DNA of 64,000 bases from positions 4,117,783 through 4,181,782 of the forward strand of contig CM064667.1 in the NCBI GenBank assembly GCA_032717465.1, in the 5' to 3' direction. A model generated the notes under the pieces. It did not search any database, had not been told where the DNA came from, and saw only the letters and a list, made by a program, of their open reading frames with translations. Shown one piece after another: positions 21,722 through 34,650 of the stretch. Made by a program: the position numbers and the translations under genes. How positions within the stretch are numbered: the first letter of the stretch is position 1; each line of letters starts with the position of its first letter. The stretch comes from Coenobita brevimanus. Taxonomy: Eukaryota; Arthropoda; Malacostraca; Decapoda; Coenobitidae.

Positions 21722-23392
21722 TAGTGGAGAAGGGAGAAAAAGAGAGCAGATGGAAAGAACACTTTAAGGAATTGTTGAACATAGAGGATGGAAGTAATGC
21801 GAGTATAAGTGGCTGGGGAATGGCTGGGAGAAGAAGGGAGGTGAGAAGACAGGAAGAAATCAGTAGGATAGAAGTTGTGGAAGCAATGAAGAAAATTAAA
21901 TCGGGGAAAGCCCCAGGAATTGATGGAGTGTGTGGTGAAATGCTGAAGCATGGGGGAGAGATAGTAGTAGAATGGATGTGGAAGATGTGCAGATTGGCCT
22001 GGGAGGAAGGTAGAGTCCCGGAGGATTGGAAGTCAGGTATAATTATTACCTTGTTCAAGGGAAAAGGGAAAAAAGAAGTGTGTGGTAATCATAGGGGCAT
22101 TTGTCTTCTTAGTATAATAGGGAAAGTGTAAGGTAGGATACTTATTGACAGATTTAGAGAAAGAACAGAGAAATTAGTTGGAGAAGAACAAGGAGGCTTT
22201 AGGAAGGGAAGAGGTTGTGTAGATCAGATATTCATTCTTAGATCTTTAGTGGAAAAGTATCTAGAGAAGGGAAAGAAGTTGTATGTGGCTTTCATGGAGT
22301 TGGAGAAAGCATATGACAGGGTGGATAGACAAGGATTGTGGAAATTAAGAAAATATGGAGTAGATGGGAAGTTGTTGAATGCTGTGAAGAGTATGTACGA
22401 TGGTGCGAAGGCTGCAGTGCGTGTGGATGGTGAACTAAGTGAATTTTTCTCTTTGAAAGTTGGGTTGAAACAGGGATGTGTCATGTCTCCATGGTTGTTC
22501 AATCTGTACATGGATGGGGTAATAAAATAGGTACAAGGTAGGGTAGTGGATGTTGGAGTGGCCCTTGTGAGAGAGGATAGTGTTTGGAAACTCCCTGTAC
22601 TGTTGTTTGCAGATGATACTGTGTTGTTGAGTGAAGACGAAGGGGAGCTGCAAGGCTTGGTGGATGAGTTTGGGAGAGTGTGTAAGAAACGGAATCTAAA
22701 GGTGAATGTAGGGAAGAGTAAAGTGATGGTCTTTGAGAGAGGTGAAGTCAGTGAATGTACAGCGAGGTTGGATGGTGAGGAATTGGAAAATGTGAGTACG
22801 TTTAAGTACTTGGGTAGTGTGATGAGTAAGGATGGAGGTTTGGAGGGTGAATTGCTTGAAAGGGTACAGCAGGGAAGAAAGGTTGCTGATTGTTTGAAAG
22901 CAGTGATAAGAAACAGGGAAGTGAGCATGGAAGTGAAAAAGTTACTACATGACAGTATTGTGATACCAACTCTAACGTACGGAAGTGAAGCTTGGACGTT
23001 GTTGGAAGGACACAAGTCAAGAGTGAGCGCAGTGGAAATGAGTTATTTAAGAGGAGCCTGTGGAGTCACATGGAGAGACAGGCTGACGAATGAGGATATA
23101 AAAGAGCGTTGTGGTGTGGATGTGGATGTGATAGGAAGCGTTATGAGGAACAAACTGAGGTGGTTTGGCCATGTGGAGAGGATGGAGGGTGAAAGACTGA
23201 CGAAGAAAGTGTATGTGAGTGAGGTGGAGGGGGGAAGAGGGAGGGGGAGGCCGAGGATGAGATGGATGGATGGGGTGGAGAGGTATATGAGAGAGGGGGG
23301 TGTGAGTTGGGAGTAGGGCAGTGAAATGGCGGGACAGGGCAACTTGGAGGCGATTTGTTTGTGGCCACCCCAAACGGGATTGAGGCGTCTGG
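21722..23392 (+). pseudogene. RTE-like LINE, 5'-truncated, inside (TA)n
   Basis: Starts in the linker before the RT ([15 protein letters not shown]). Visible are [14 protein letters not shown], motif A (ELEKAYDRVD), LKQGCVMSPWLFN, motif C FADDTVLLSED (near 22606) and, in an open frame to 23316, the C-terminal RWFGHVERM and GRGRGRPRMRW parts. It is interrupted by a TAA after GKV (22129-22131), which is also present in the copy at 49668-52853, and by a TAG near 22528. The end GGCAATA runs straight into TA repeats, so the usual TAGA tail is missing. Confidence 0.9.

Positions 23393-23456
<64 letters not shown>
23393..23456. repeat. (TA)n microsatellite after LINE
   Basis: About 64 bp of AT dinucleotides continuing the tract that flanks the LINE on its other side. 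Confidence 0.9.
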
Positions 23457-23459
<3 letters not shown>

Positions 23460-23878
23460 TGTGTGTATGTATGTCTGTATGTATGTTTCAGCACAGCCTG
23501 ATAATATCCAATGTTTTTACCTTAGAATTTCTAAAACCATTTATTTTATTCGTTCCACATTATCATTTTGCATATATTCAAAAAAATGACACACACACAC
23601 ACACACACAGATTCAATCTGGACGGACGTGCGTCACCGGCGCTCCGTGCCGAATCATCACAGCCAGTGGCATTACCTAAATTTGTATCTTTGTATGAGTC
23701 AAGCTCAGTACCAGGTTAGACTAAATGATTGTTCATTATTAAAAGGAAAAAAATAATAAGTTTAAACAAAGACTTGTTCAAACAGGAAATAGAACCAAGA
23801 CGAAAGAATACGCTGAGTCATCTCTGAGGTTTGTTTAGACTCAAACACACGGAGATTGTAAGTACATGATCTGGGCAG
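23457..23878. other. Short unannotated stretch with (CA)n
   Basis: ATGTATGT repeats, then a CA run (23590-23608) and ordinary sequence leading to the Harbinger left end. No gene is supported. Confidence 0.5.
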
Positions 23879-24226
23879 GGATGCACAAACTCCGTCAGAA
23901 GGCAGCCTTAAGGCTAGCCTTTTGTGAAATATTTGAGGCCGCCCTACGGCTGCCTCTAAGGCCCATGCACAACGACCCCTGGCCTTGTCTTAGGGCTGAC
24001 TTAAGCTTAGTGCATCGGCCTTAGGGAAGGCTGGCCCTAACTGCAGGGAATGTTTTGGGGAAAATCTCTTGCGTCAGCTGAGACCCAGTCTACCAATCAG
24101 ACGGCAGGACGGAGAAATCTTGAACCAATCACAGAAGTTCAAGGATCAGCTGATAGTGTGAGACGTGCGAGTTACAAGTTTACGGTTCGGTGGAGGACAG
24201 TTTTGTCTAGTGATTATTTGAAAATA

Positions 24227-26918
24227 ATGTTGGAACCAAAGAAAAGACGTCCAAATTTTAGTGATGAGGAGCTTTTTGTTATTATAAGGGAATACGATAA
24301 GAGAAAAGAACTTCTGGAGCAAAAGTTTGGACAGAATGTAACCAAAGAAATGAAAGACAACGCATGAAAAAGCATTGATGAGGCAGTAAGGAGTGAGTAC
24401 TGTTCCTCGCGATATGCAGGAAGTGATGAAGAAGTATAAAGATTTTAGGTCAGTGGTTAAGAATAAAGCAGCAAGAATAAAGAGGGAGATGCGTCAGACA
24501 GGTAAGATATGTATTCCACAAGCAAGAAATATGTAGATCTACATTACACTCCTATAGCCTAATTTTGATGACTATCAATTGCCCCTGCCCAAAGCACCAT
24601 CCACCTTTGATATTTACTAACAGTGGTTGCATTTTGGGAATAATACAGTAATGTAAGAAATGGCACATCAGTTAATGTCGTTATTAATGGCAACACTACC
24701 AGACACTGGAATGCAAAGGTCATACCACAGCAGTATTTACCAGCAGGATTGGCCTGATGTAACTAGACTTAAACATGATTTATATAAACAGAATTCAGCA
24801 TTAAATTTCATGAAAAACATGGTAATTTCACAAACTGTTTTATTCATTAACTCCATACAAATGTCCAAGAAAAAATATGCTGTTTATTTATGGAAATAAG
24901 ATTTCAGTGTAACACACAAACATAGGCTGTCAGTAATTATCCTTGTAATTATACAGTTATTGGGAAGAAAATGCATCCTTTGCTTACATTATTAAGAAAT
25001 GTATCAAGAATAAACAACCACAGTACCATATATTGAATGTTTAGTTTTCAGTTATGAAAATCTAAAGATTTCAGTTTTATAAAATTGGTGAAACTGCATG
25101 AGAACTCCCATTAATTAAATTTACATTTCATTTTTTCTCAAATGTTAACATACTTATCATTACCTTGGGTTTAGAAAGTTATGGAAATGCATATTTATGA
25201 GGTTATCACCTATAAAACTACAAATTTTCAGTGAAAATTGTGGCAAACAGCAACTCACCTTGTTGAACCTGTAGGTTGATGCGGCACCACAGTTAATCCA
25301 TCACTAATCGTTCATCCCTACTAACCTAACCTAATTCAGTCAAATTTAACTTTACCAAACTTGCCTGAATGATTTGGGGATGAATGAGTTTCAGCAGGTC
25401 TTTATTGACCCCTTGCCCTCTGTAGGACTCAACCTATATATGTCATCAACAAGCCTAACTTGAGTAACATGTTATTTTTGCATAATTTGGGAGAAATGAA
25501 AACATGATACAAACTTTCGTAATATAAACAATATTTCCACAGAATATGGGTGTCATAAAACAGTTGAGATTTATGAAAGATAATCCACCATAGAATTTTC
25601 ATGTGTTAATGGGATCTCTCATGCAGTTTTTATTTAAATATTTAATGAATATTTGGAAATATTAATGATACATTACACTAAATGAATAATTTGACCATAT
25701 TATATCTTATTTTACTTAATTATTGATCATATTGTAGGAATAACGGTATACATTTCATCTGTGTAGCAGTAGCTCTCAGAATGCAGTTATTAATTCATCC
25801 TCTCAGGTACAAGTCAATTTTTGGTAAGGTCATTGTACATTACACTTAATTTAATTGCCCCATTGTAACATTTTTACTGTACAGAAGTAGCTATATGGGC
25901 GTACATTTTCATAGTTTTTCTGATGTTTGGTATTTAGCCTATGTTTCTGCACATTTGTGGCTTTGCAAAAGTATGACAGTTATGACATTATTTCAATCAT
26001 GTCATGAATCATTATTGACAGTTTTCCAGCCCTGTCTACCCACAAAGTAGTAAATTATTCCCATTTTCTGCCCAATAATTAAAGGGCACATAATGAGGTT
26101 TCTTGTTTCATGGATGATGTGAGGGAGGGAGGGGATCATGTAGTAATATAGAAACTATATACCCAAAACTTAGAACACCAAGCCTAACTGAAATGCTGCA
26201 TAGCTAAGAGTTACCGTATATGGCAGTACTGGTACTGGTAAAACACTTCTAAGTCATATGGTCATATGAGTGTATGACCAAAAAATACTGTTTTTTATTC
26301 TGCACTTATGAATCTTCATTCCAGGAGGAGGATCCAGTGGTGCGGAGAAACTGACTTCCGTTGAAGAGGCAATGCTGGACACAATTGTGAGTGAGGCTGT
26401 AGGAGGTATGGCATGTGCTCAGGAAACGGAAGATGTTGAATCGGAACCTCTGTCAGGTGACCATTACTTTGCCATACTGTATACTGATATTGTTACCCAT
26501 TGCATATTTATGTAACTTGCATGTGGTAAAAAAAAAAAATTAACAAAGGTATGTGGTAAAAAAAAAAAGAAAATTGTAAGGTATCTTGTACCCATTGCCA
26601 CCATAATTTTTCCACCCATACTGGTATTTTACAGTCCCATAATAGATTTTAATACACTGATAGGTTTTAATAAAAATTACTTATGCTGCTACTGTATCTT
26701 TAAGCCAACAGAGTTCATCAGTGTAAAAATACCTAACCATTCCCTGACTGTGATTTCCTCAGCCAGCATTTTTCCCTAGGGCACTGTAAACCTTCAGCCA
26801 ATAACCCTAAACAAAGCCAGTTTTGGGAGTGGGACAGTGTTTCAAACTTGACAGACATTGTGATTATACCGTAACATCCAACACATGCAAGCCTTGGGTG
26901 CCATTTTTCAGTCTGGAA

Positions 26919-26963
<45 letters not shown>

Positions 26964-27525
26964 TATGATCTTGTGATGCCCTTGATTGCTCATTTAATAT
27001 ATTGTGGTTTAAATGTATTCCTTCCTCATTGTCTCTCCAGTCCCTTACCATTCATGAAATATAATTGAAACCATCAACATGTTTAGTGTAACAGTATGTA
27101 GGCTTCAGGAAGTTACGGAGACATACTTTGCAGTTTTCAAATTTGATTTCTTATCAAACGACCCAGTGGTGAGCAGCTGTCAGTGGTTTGGCTTGGTGCG
27201 GATGCCGAGATCATCAGCCCTGATGTCGAGGTAGAGCAAGAAGTTATGACACCTCCCTCAGAACATTCCTATGCATATTCTAGGCCATCAAGTAGACCAC
27301 CAAGTAGACCAGAGACTCCCACCAGTGGACCAACCCGACCACCTAACCGACCCACCAGCAGAGCGCCTAGTCCAGCTCAGAGCAGAACTTCATTGGCTAG
27401 TGATGTGCTCAAGGTGCAGACAGCCATCAAAGACTGTATCATCTATAGAACAGCATACTGCCAGTATGGACAATTCTTTAAAAAGTATTGCAGAGTCTTT
27501 AAGGAAAATCGCTTCAAGAACATGA
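24227..27525 (+). pseudogene. Harbinger Myb/SANT-like DNA-binding protein, three exons
   Basis: Exon 1 (24227-24501) starts MLEPKKRRPNFSDEEL, a Myb/SANT-type trihelix beginning, then KELLEQKFGQNVTKEMK. A TGA (24365-24367) stands where Trp is expected and a frameshift follows near 24395. The shifted frame continues VPRDMQEVMKKYKDFRSVVK and ends at a GTAAG donor. Exon 2 (26325-26456) follows TTCCAG, keeps the phase, and encodes an acidic linker (VEEAMLDTIVSEAVGG). Exon 3 (about 27181-27525) is rich in Ser/Pro/Arg (RPSSRPPSRPETP) and ends in a helical SMDNSLKSIAESLRKIA tail after a frameshift near 27435. In Harbinger elements this protein helps carry the transposase to the nucleus and DNA ends. 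Exon 3's start is uncertain. Confidence 0.7.
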
Positions 27526-29214
27526 AATGTATACAGTATAAGTCAGTGTTTTCTTTACTGTTGTGTTTTGTTCATACATACCGGTATATATATATATATT
27601 TTTTTAGTGAAGTTATTATCATTCAGTTATGGTCAAATTAAAATAACAATGATTTTGTTAACTAGCTATTGTAGGATATAATATGTTTTGCAGTAATTAC
27701 TTTCATTTCATGATACTGTATACAATGCTTCAGCCACATTATGTTGTGATATCCATCATGCTAAATATGGAAGAATCGTATTATTTTTTCTAGTCCTACC
27801 AGATGTGATGTCAGGATCTCATTTATACAGTATAACCCAATTAATCTAGTTTTCTGTTTGGTAAACATTGGTCACAAATCTCTCATTTAGCTATAAGTTA
27901 AGCCAATTATTTTAGTTTTCAGTTTGGCAAACATTGGTTACAAATATTTATCTCATTTTCTCGTACATTCCAAAGTGTTACCTAAATCAAGTGCAGTGTT
28001 CCTTTTTTGTATTGTGATTTGTTCATGGCTTTCCCTTGAAGACTGGGGAGGTACGAGGCAACTGAAAGATGCATTTGGGTCTCAAGTCTTTCACTCCTCA
28101 TTATCTTCTGCTCTTCTGTCCCCACTCTCATCATGATATTACCTTGTTTCTTCTGACCTTATTTTCCCTCTACCACTATTCAAGGTGCTGGCTAAGGGTG
28201 CTTTCTGGCAATGGCGCCGATATAGCCGAGCCGCTTCACTGCCCACTTCCAAGAATGACTCTCACCTCACTCCCCTTCCTTGGCAAGGGGGTTCAGTGGA
28301 TTGCAGGAAGGGGGCAATTTCAATCTGCTTTCCACTGGGTTCACGTTGCAAAGAGTCATGTTGTGGCATTAATACAAATGCTAGTATGTGGCCGTACCAG
28401 CTAGGATAAAAAGCCATAGATAGGTAAATGAGTATACTGTATACAGTATAGCCTAAATCCGTAAATGTGAAGGAAAGTTATTTAAGTTTTGTCACAAAGT
28501 GCCTTTATTTTTGTACACTTATCTAACCAAATTAAATTAGTTTATAGTACATGAAAATTTTTCACTTCCTTTCTAATGTATATCAATTTAGGATGAGTAC
28601 GGCAAATGAAAAGAAAAAAAAAATTGTGGTGTTAATGTGCTAGAGCTCATGAAGAAGGATACCTTCAGATACATACTAAGCTGGAGAGAATGCAAAAGTT
28701 AGGTGGAGAAGGTTGTTCAAATATTAATTCATAGGTCATCTTACATGCCAAGGTGTTAATGATTCTACTGGAAAGAATCGTGCTGTTTGAATAGCCAAAT
28801 AGGGTGTGTACTACACAGCCACCCCCATCTGGTTTACACTAGTAAAGTAGCTACAGAGTTTAATATGAACATACTTCCAATGGATTTGTACGGCTGAAAG
28901 AAAGTAATCAATATTTTTATACAAAATATCTTTAATTTTGTACACAAAATATATTTCATTACTATACATGATTTATTTCACTTGGAATCACTGAAGATGA
29001 TTTATTTCACTTCATCCTTGTTGTTGATTTACATGAGCACAACAGAAGAAAATGCACTGCGGTGTGGATGAGGATGTTAGAGAACCAAGAGATGATCTGG
29101 CCCTACTGAGAGAATAACTAAGAGAGTATGAGAGTTTGGTGGAGGGGAAGAGATGGTGTGGAGAGTTACATGAGGGATGGTGGGTGGACTACAGATGGGC
29201 AGGTGTTTTTTCAT
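27526..29214. other. Harbinger interior without recognised gene
   Basis: Holds an ATAT run near 27580-27600, two adjacent copies of a ~67-bp unit (from about 27837 and 27904, containing CAAACATTGGTTACAAAT-like sequence), a possible truncated retroelement ending near 28430, and a decayed RTE C-terminal trace at about 29060-29200 (RGRDGVESYMRDGG-like). No gene is supported. Confidence 0.5.
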
Positions 29215-30436
29215 CTACTCAAAGAATGACTGAACAATTGCCATCCTCCGTGCTTGACCAGGAGCATTAGCAACAATTTGATCTCCTCTACGTTGGTTAA
29301 CAGCCTCCTCTGCATCATCAATGATTTCTGGTAGTGGAATTCTTCTCTGTATACAAATGTTGTGAAGCAACATGCAGGCAATTATTATTTTAGAACATTT
29401 TGTTGGTTCATACTGCAATGACCCCCCAGAACTATGCAAACATCTAAATCTTAACTTCAGTATACCAAAGGTGTTCTCAATGACTACACGTGTTTTGGCG
29501 TGGCTGTCGTTGTATTTTCTCTCTGCAGGTGTAGCTGGGTGAGCAAATGGAGTCAGGAGGTGAGGCTCTAGGGGATAGCCACTGTCCCCTGTAAACCAAT
29601 TAGAATGCATATTTCATAGGCGCAGTAAAATAATACTCAAAAATTTTATATCATCTGTTACAATCATTGCACTCACACTTTCCATCTCAGGATGAGGTGA
29701 GGAAGGAGCTAGAGAGCAACAGCCATACAGGAATACCGGAATGCAATTAATTGATGTACAGTACATCAGAATGCAATTAATTGATGTACAGTTAAATACA
29801 CTTTAAGGTATACTAACAATATGAACCTTACGGAGAATTATCAAGAGATGTGTCATGAGGAGGCTTACAAACAATGTGTAGCCTGTGGTTTGGATTATTT
29901 TTGTACTCATCTACCATTAGAATTATACCGTATACCCTTTCCTGTTGACATATATGTGTTCATTTTGATCTGGGGCCTTAATGGGAATGTGGGTTCCATC
30001 CACTGCCCCTAGCACTTTGGGAAAATTGTTTATTCTGAAAAAACCCTCTACTGTCTCTGTCCTCCTCCGCAGTTCACTGGGGATCTTTATTTCTCTGTCC
30101 TTTTCTGTAAAGAGCATCTGTCACACAAGATATAACTCTGGAGACACTCGACTGGTGAATTCCACAGGTATCTCCAATAACGCTTTGAAAACTCCCACTG
30201 GCGTAGAACCTCAGGGTGGCTAACACTTGTGTGTGTGCAGGAATGGCATGGGAACGTCGTGTGGCCCTTCCAATGCGAGGCTCAAGTTCTTCTATTAGCC
30301 GCATGATTTCGTTCCTGGGGAGGCGATACTGTGCCAATAAATGTTCATCACTTATGTTAAGAGGGTCCAGTGGGTCCCTGAACCTCCGTTCTCTTCGTAA
30401 GGCACGGTCTAATTCATAGGCAACTACCAACTCCAT
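29215..30436 (-). pseudogene. Harbinger DDE transposase (HARBI1-like), internally deleted
   Basis: Starts [15 protein letters not shown] at 30436. An N-terminal helix-turn-helix region follows ([17 protein letters not shown], then [12 protein letters not shown]). A frameshift near 30117 leads to the first catalytic Asp in NFPKVLGAVDGTHIPI. That block stops at a possible donor near 29936. After about 340 non-coding bases, a stretch behind TTTACAG (29594) encodes the second Asp (GDSGYPL) and the Glu (VIENTFGILKLRFR), ending at 29215. The usual 60-residue part between the two Asp blocks (with the HDSR region) is missing in all three frames, so even spliced it should not make an active enzyme. 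Confidence 0.8.
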
Positions 30437-30683
30437 CCTGCGTCTGAGATAAACAATAACAAAGGTTGGTTCCAGCCTGTGTAGTAGAGAATCTGTGTGT
30501 TATTTCCTGGTCACAATACGGTAAGGCCAGTGCGAGCTGGCCTTAGCAGCTGAGGCGGCCTTAACCTCCTGTGAGTGCTTTGTGCATGGGCCTTAACGAG
30601 ATACGGCCAGCTACGGCCTCAAACCACCGGACTTAAGGCCGTGTCTGGCCTTAAGTCCGTTTGTGCACTTTAAGTATTGAAAA

Positions 30684-32806
30684 ATGGATACATACTTTAG
30701 TAAAGCAAATTTGGAAAAGAAAAGGGATAAAGGTAAAAAGCAAAATGATGATTTCTTCCAAGAACTGGTTGAAGTAGAGACTCACAATAGACTGGTTGAA
30801 CGTGTAAACAAACTAGAAATGGCTTTCAAAAATGAAATGATGAAATAAAGAAGCAGATGCACTTGCAAAAGGAAGAAATAGAAAAACTAGGAAGGGAGGC
30901 CAATAAGAAAGACACAACCATCAGTGAACTAACAGTGGAATTGAGTACACTTAGGAAGAAAATGAGTGAAATGGCAAGTACAGTAGTCAATCACGAGAGT
31001 GTTATGGAAGAGTTCAAAAATGACACAGAGACAATTAGGCAAGTTAGCAGTCTTATTGACCAAGGCAGTGATATTGAGGAGAAGATAACACAAGTGAATG
31101 AAGCTGTGCAAAGCTACAAAAATGATGTAGAAACCACGTATGCTGAAATGGTGAAAGTAAAGAAAGACTTAGAAACAAGGGTGGAGGAAAAAAGCATTAA
31201 AAAGGAGGTGAAAAGAATAATCCAAAACAATCCAAAGTTAGTCAGAGATTCAGTAGAGATAAACAAATCAATAGTATTCACTGGTATAGAAGAGGAAGAA
31301 GTTAAAAACAAGATCACAAGAGACAAAAAGGAGATGACAAATGTAATGAACTTACTGAAAGAAGTATCAGAGGAAATCTGTAGTAAACACATAGAGGAAC
31401 ACAAAAGGTTAGGGAAATACGAAAAAAGCAAGACAAGACCTCTAAAGGTGACTTTCCAGAGTGTAAACACTGTGGAAGAGATACTAAAAAATGCAAAGAA
31501 TCTTATGGAAAAAGAGGAGTTCAAAAATGTATGGATAAAAAGATGCCTAACACAAGAGGAACTGGAATTACTGAAAGAGAAAAGGGAGGAAGCAAAAACA
31601 AAAAATGAGGGAAGATCAGAAGAGGAGAAGAAGAAATTTTTTTTACAAAGTAATAGGATTGCAGGTACGAAAGTGGTACACAAACAAGATGGAAGAAAAA
31701 GGAGGAAGGTAGTAGAACCATGTCATGACAAGTATATAAACAAGATGATAAAGTTGATGTACTCAAATGTGGAGGGAATGGTATCTAAATTACTAGAGAT
31801 GAATGATTATGTCAGAGAAAATGAACCACAAATAATATGCCTAACTGAAACAAAATTAACACCAAGGATATCCAATGACATACTAAACTTAGAGGAATAC
31901 AATATATGGAGAAGAGACAGAAATTTAAAAAAAGGAGGAGGAATTATAATATTAACTAAGAAAAATCTAAAAGTCAAGGAAATAAAACTAGATATACCAT
32001 CACAAGTAGAACTGATTGCAGTAGAGATCGACACATCTGAAGGTAAAGTAATTGTAGCCAATTTGTATATGCCACCCAGATCAAACACATGGGAAAGAGA
32101 CGAATATGAGGACCTGGCAGAGAGTACAATTCAGAGTATAAGATCATTGCTACATAAAATGGAAGAGAAATCGGAAAGAATTATACTAACTGGGGACTTC
32201 AATACAAATATAAATTGGAATACTCTAGATATAAATAGCCAAGAAAGCTGTTGGGACCAAAAGCTCCTGGATCTCGTACAAGAGTTTTTCTTAACGCAAC
32301 ATGTGAGGGAAACCACTAGAAAAAGAGGACTTGATGTACCTTCATTGCTAGATCTAATATTTACTAGGCAAGAAAATGATATTGACAGTTTAATATATCA
32401 CCCTCCACTCGGCAAAAGCGATCATGCAGTACTAAATTATAACTTCAGGATAGCATATGACATAGTAAACAGCAATGACAGTCACAAAAAGAGCCTAAAC
32501 TATAAAAAGGGAAATTATCAAGACCTAAAGAAGTATTTCTTAGAAGTTGATTGGGAAAATGAGCTTAGAGGACAAGATTTAAATGCTGTATATAAAAAAT
32601 TTTGTGAATTTTATGAAATAGGAGTCCAGAAGTACATCCCACAGCACAAAGAAGCAGATAAGAAAATACAGAAATGGTTCAATACAGAATGTAAAAAATC
32701 AAAAGAAAGAAGAGATTTGTTGTGGAATAGATACAGAAGACACAATAGTGAAAGGGTGTACCGTATAATAATTACAAACAGGCAAGAAACGACTATACAA
32801 GAATAA
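30684..32806 (+). pseudogene. CR1-B ORF1 and endonuclease, fused frame
   Basis: A first Met at 30684 (MDTYFSKANLEKKRDKGKK) gives 54 codons to a TAA near 30846; a one-base shift there opens the 650-codon frame. Its first ~130 residues are Glu/Lys-rich heptads (coiled coil). Then KTRPLKVTFQSVNTVEEILKNAK-like sequence looks like the RNA-binding domain of LINE ORF1 proteins. From about residue 295 the endonuclease begins (MYSNVEGMVSKLLEM), with LTETKLTP (Glu), GGGIIILTK, LTGDFNTNINW and GKSDHAVLNY, whose catalytic SDH is intact. ORF1 and ORF2 are normally separate in CR1 elements, so the fusion may be a lost stop or an original trait. Confidence 0.8.
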
Positions 32807-34600
32807 GGAGGGAAGCCCAAAAACAGTTTGAGGAGGATATAATAAATAAAAGTAGTGATCAACCAAAGCTGTTTTACAGCTATATCAGAAGCAAAACCAA
32901 AGTAAAAGATATAATACAATCCATTACGGACGAGGGAATCACTTATACACAAGAGAAAGATATTTGTGAAGCACTAAATAAGAATTTCCAATTAGCTTTT
33001 ACAGAAGAAAAAAATTTTGAGAGGGACTACGTGGAACACGCATGTCCACACATACTACCAGATATACAAATAGCAGAAAAAGTAATACAGGAGGAGTTAA
33101 GTAGATTAGACAGAGGAAAAGCAAGTGGTCCTGATGAAATTTCATGTTGGGTATTACGAGAATGTGCAAAGGAGTTAAGTAAACTATTATTTTTAATTTT
33201 CAAGAAATCCTTGAGTCAAGGTAAACTACCTGATATTTGGAAAAAAGCAAATATAGTCCCCTTATTCAAGAAAGGAAATAGACAAAATCCACTCAACTAC
33301 CGACCAGTATCACTGACCAGTGTTGTAAGCAAGGTATTAGAAAAACTTATAAGAAAAGCTTGGGTAAATCATCTAGAAGAACACAGTATGATAACAGAAA
33401 GACAGTTTGGTTTCAGAAAAGGAAAATCATGTGTTACTAATCTGTTCAGCTACTATGACAGAGTAACAAACACAATACAGGAAAGGGAAGGATGGGTGGA
33501 CAGTATCTATTTAGATTTCAAGAAAGCTTTTGACACAGTACCACACCAAAGACTTTTATGGAAATTGTACCATCAAGGAGGAATTCGAGGCAAACTTTTT
33601 TTGTTGGATGCAAGACTTTCTCATAAAAAGAGAAATGAGGACAGTACTAAGAGGAAACTACTCATCATGGAAAGAAGTGACTAGTGGAGTACCACAGGGT
33701 TCAGTGCTGGCACCAATCATGTTTTTAGTGTATATAAATGATATAAACAGTAACAATGGAAATGAGAGCTATCTGAATATGTTTGCAGATGATGCAAAAA
33801 TACAAAGGAGAATTACTAACACTGACTCTTGTAGGGAGCTACAAGAAGAATTAAATAAACTTCATGAATGGAGTAGTACATGGCAAATGGAATTCAATGT
33901 GGACAAGTGTCATGTAATCAAGTTTGGTAAAAGTGGAAAAAGACCTGATTGGGATTATAAGTTAGGAAATAAAACCCTATACACATCAGAAAGAGAGAAA
34001 GACCTAGGTGTGATTATCAATAACAGACTATCTCCGGCTGACCACATCAGCGAGAAGGTACGGAACATGTATACACTGCTTGCAAATATGAGAATAGCAT
34101 TCACATACATAAATGAAGACATGCTAAGAAGGATAATAACATCATTCATTAGACCAACCCTGGAATATTCATCAGTAGTCTGGAGTCCTCATCTCAAAGA
34201 ACATATAGACAAGATTGAAAAAGTTCAAAGGGCCGCTACAAGATGGATACCAAGCTTAAGGGACCTAAGCTACGAAGAAAGACTAAATAAACTTAATCTA
34301 CCAACACTACAGGAGAGAAGGAAAAGAGGTGACATGATAATGCTATATAAGTGCATATCAGGAAAGGAGAAAATAGACATAAATGATTACTTAACATATG
34401 GAGAAGCATCAGCAAGAGGACACTGCAAAAAACTGCATAAGAAGAGAGGTGATAAAGACGTAAGGAAATTTAGTTTCCCAAACAGAGCAATTGATCAATG
34501 GAATGCACTACCGAATGAAATAGTGTGTGCCAAAACAATTCACAAATTTAACGATATGTACGATAAATATGGTTTAAGACACGGGACAGTACGAGCTTGA
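32763..34600 (+). pseudogene. CR1-B reverse transcriptase region
   Basis: After a one-base shift near 32765 the frame continues through the linker into 33031-33684 with KASGPDEIS, NYRPVSLTS and motif A SIYLDFKKAFD. A second shift occurs in a T run (33596-33602). The frame to 34600 then has SGVPQGSVLAP and motif C MFADDAKIQ (near 33783), followed by EKDLGVIINNRLSP and the terminal KVQRAATRWIPSLRDLSYEERL and WNALPNEIV blocks. Catalytic residues are intact. Apart from the two shifts the RT would be complete. Confidence 0.85.
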
Positions 34601-34650
34601 CTCATTCCTGTAAAGATACAATTAGGTAAGAACAATTAGGTAAGAACACA

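Larger units (their letters stand above)
23879..30670. mobile_element. PIF/Harbinger transposon, two genes, inactive
   Basis: The left end (ATGCACAAAC at 23881-23890) and right end (complement GTGCACAAAC at 30659-30668) are inverted. About 160 bp inside each end is packed with GGCCTTA/TAAGGCC motifs, including an internal inverted pair AAGGCCCATGCACAA (about 23966 and 30585). Between them lie a Myb/SANT-like gene (+) and a DDE transposase (-), converging. This two-gene layout is established for Harbinger. The expected 3-bp TWA target duplication is not evident, so the exact termini are uncertain by a few bases. Confidence 0.8.
30671..34650 (+). mobile_element. Nearly complete CR1/L2-like LINE (family B)
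   Basis: From just after the Harbinger right end to a 3' UTR with two 14-bp units and a CA tail. Order: ORF1 (coiled coil and nucleic-acid-binding part), endonuclease, RT. The 1950-bp frame 30857-32806 joins ORF1 and the endonuclease without a stop. Three single-base frameshifts (about 30846, 32765 and 33598) are the main damage. The almost identical 3' end at 1-213 points to recent spread. Confidence 0.85.

Noticed and set aside
24660..24899. 79-codon frame inside the Harbinger intron
   Set aside because: No recognisable domain and it lies between well-placed splice sites.
29821..30223. Plus-strand frames opposite the Harbinger transposase
   Set aside because: Antisense shadows; the minus strand carries the catalytic motifs.
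23879..30670. Myb-like and transposase genes as domesticated host genes
   Set aside because: Both carry stops or frameshifts and lie between matching inverted ends, so a decayed transposon is the simpler reading.
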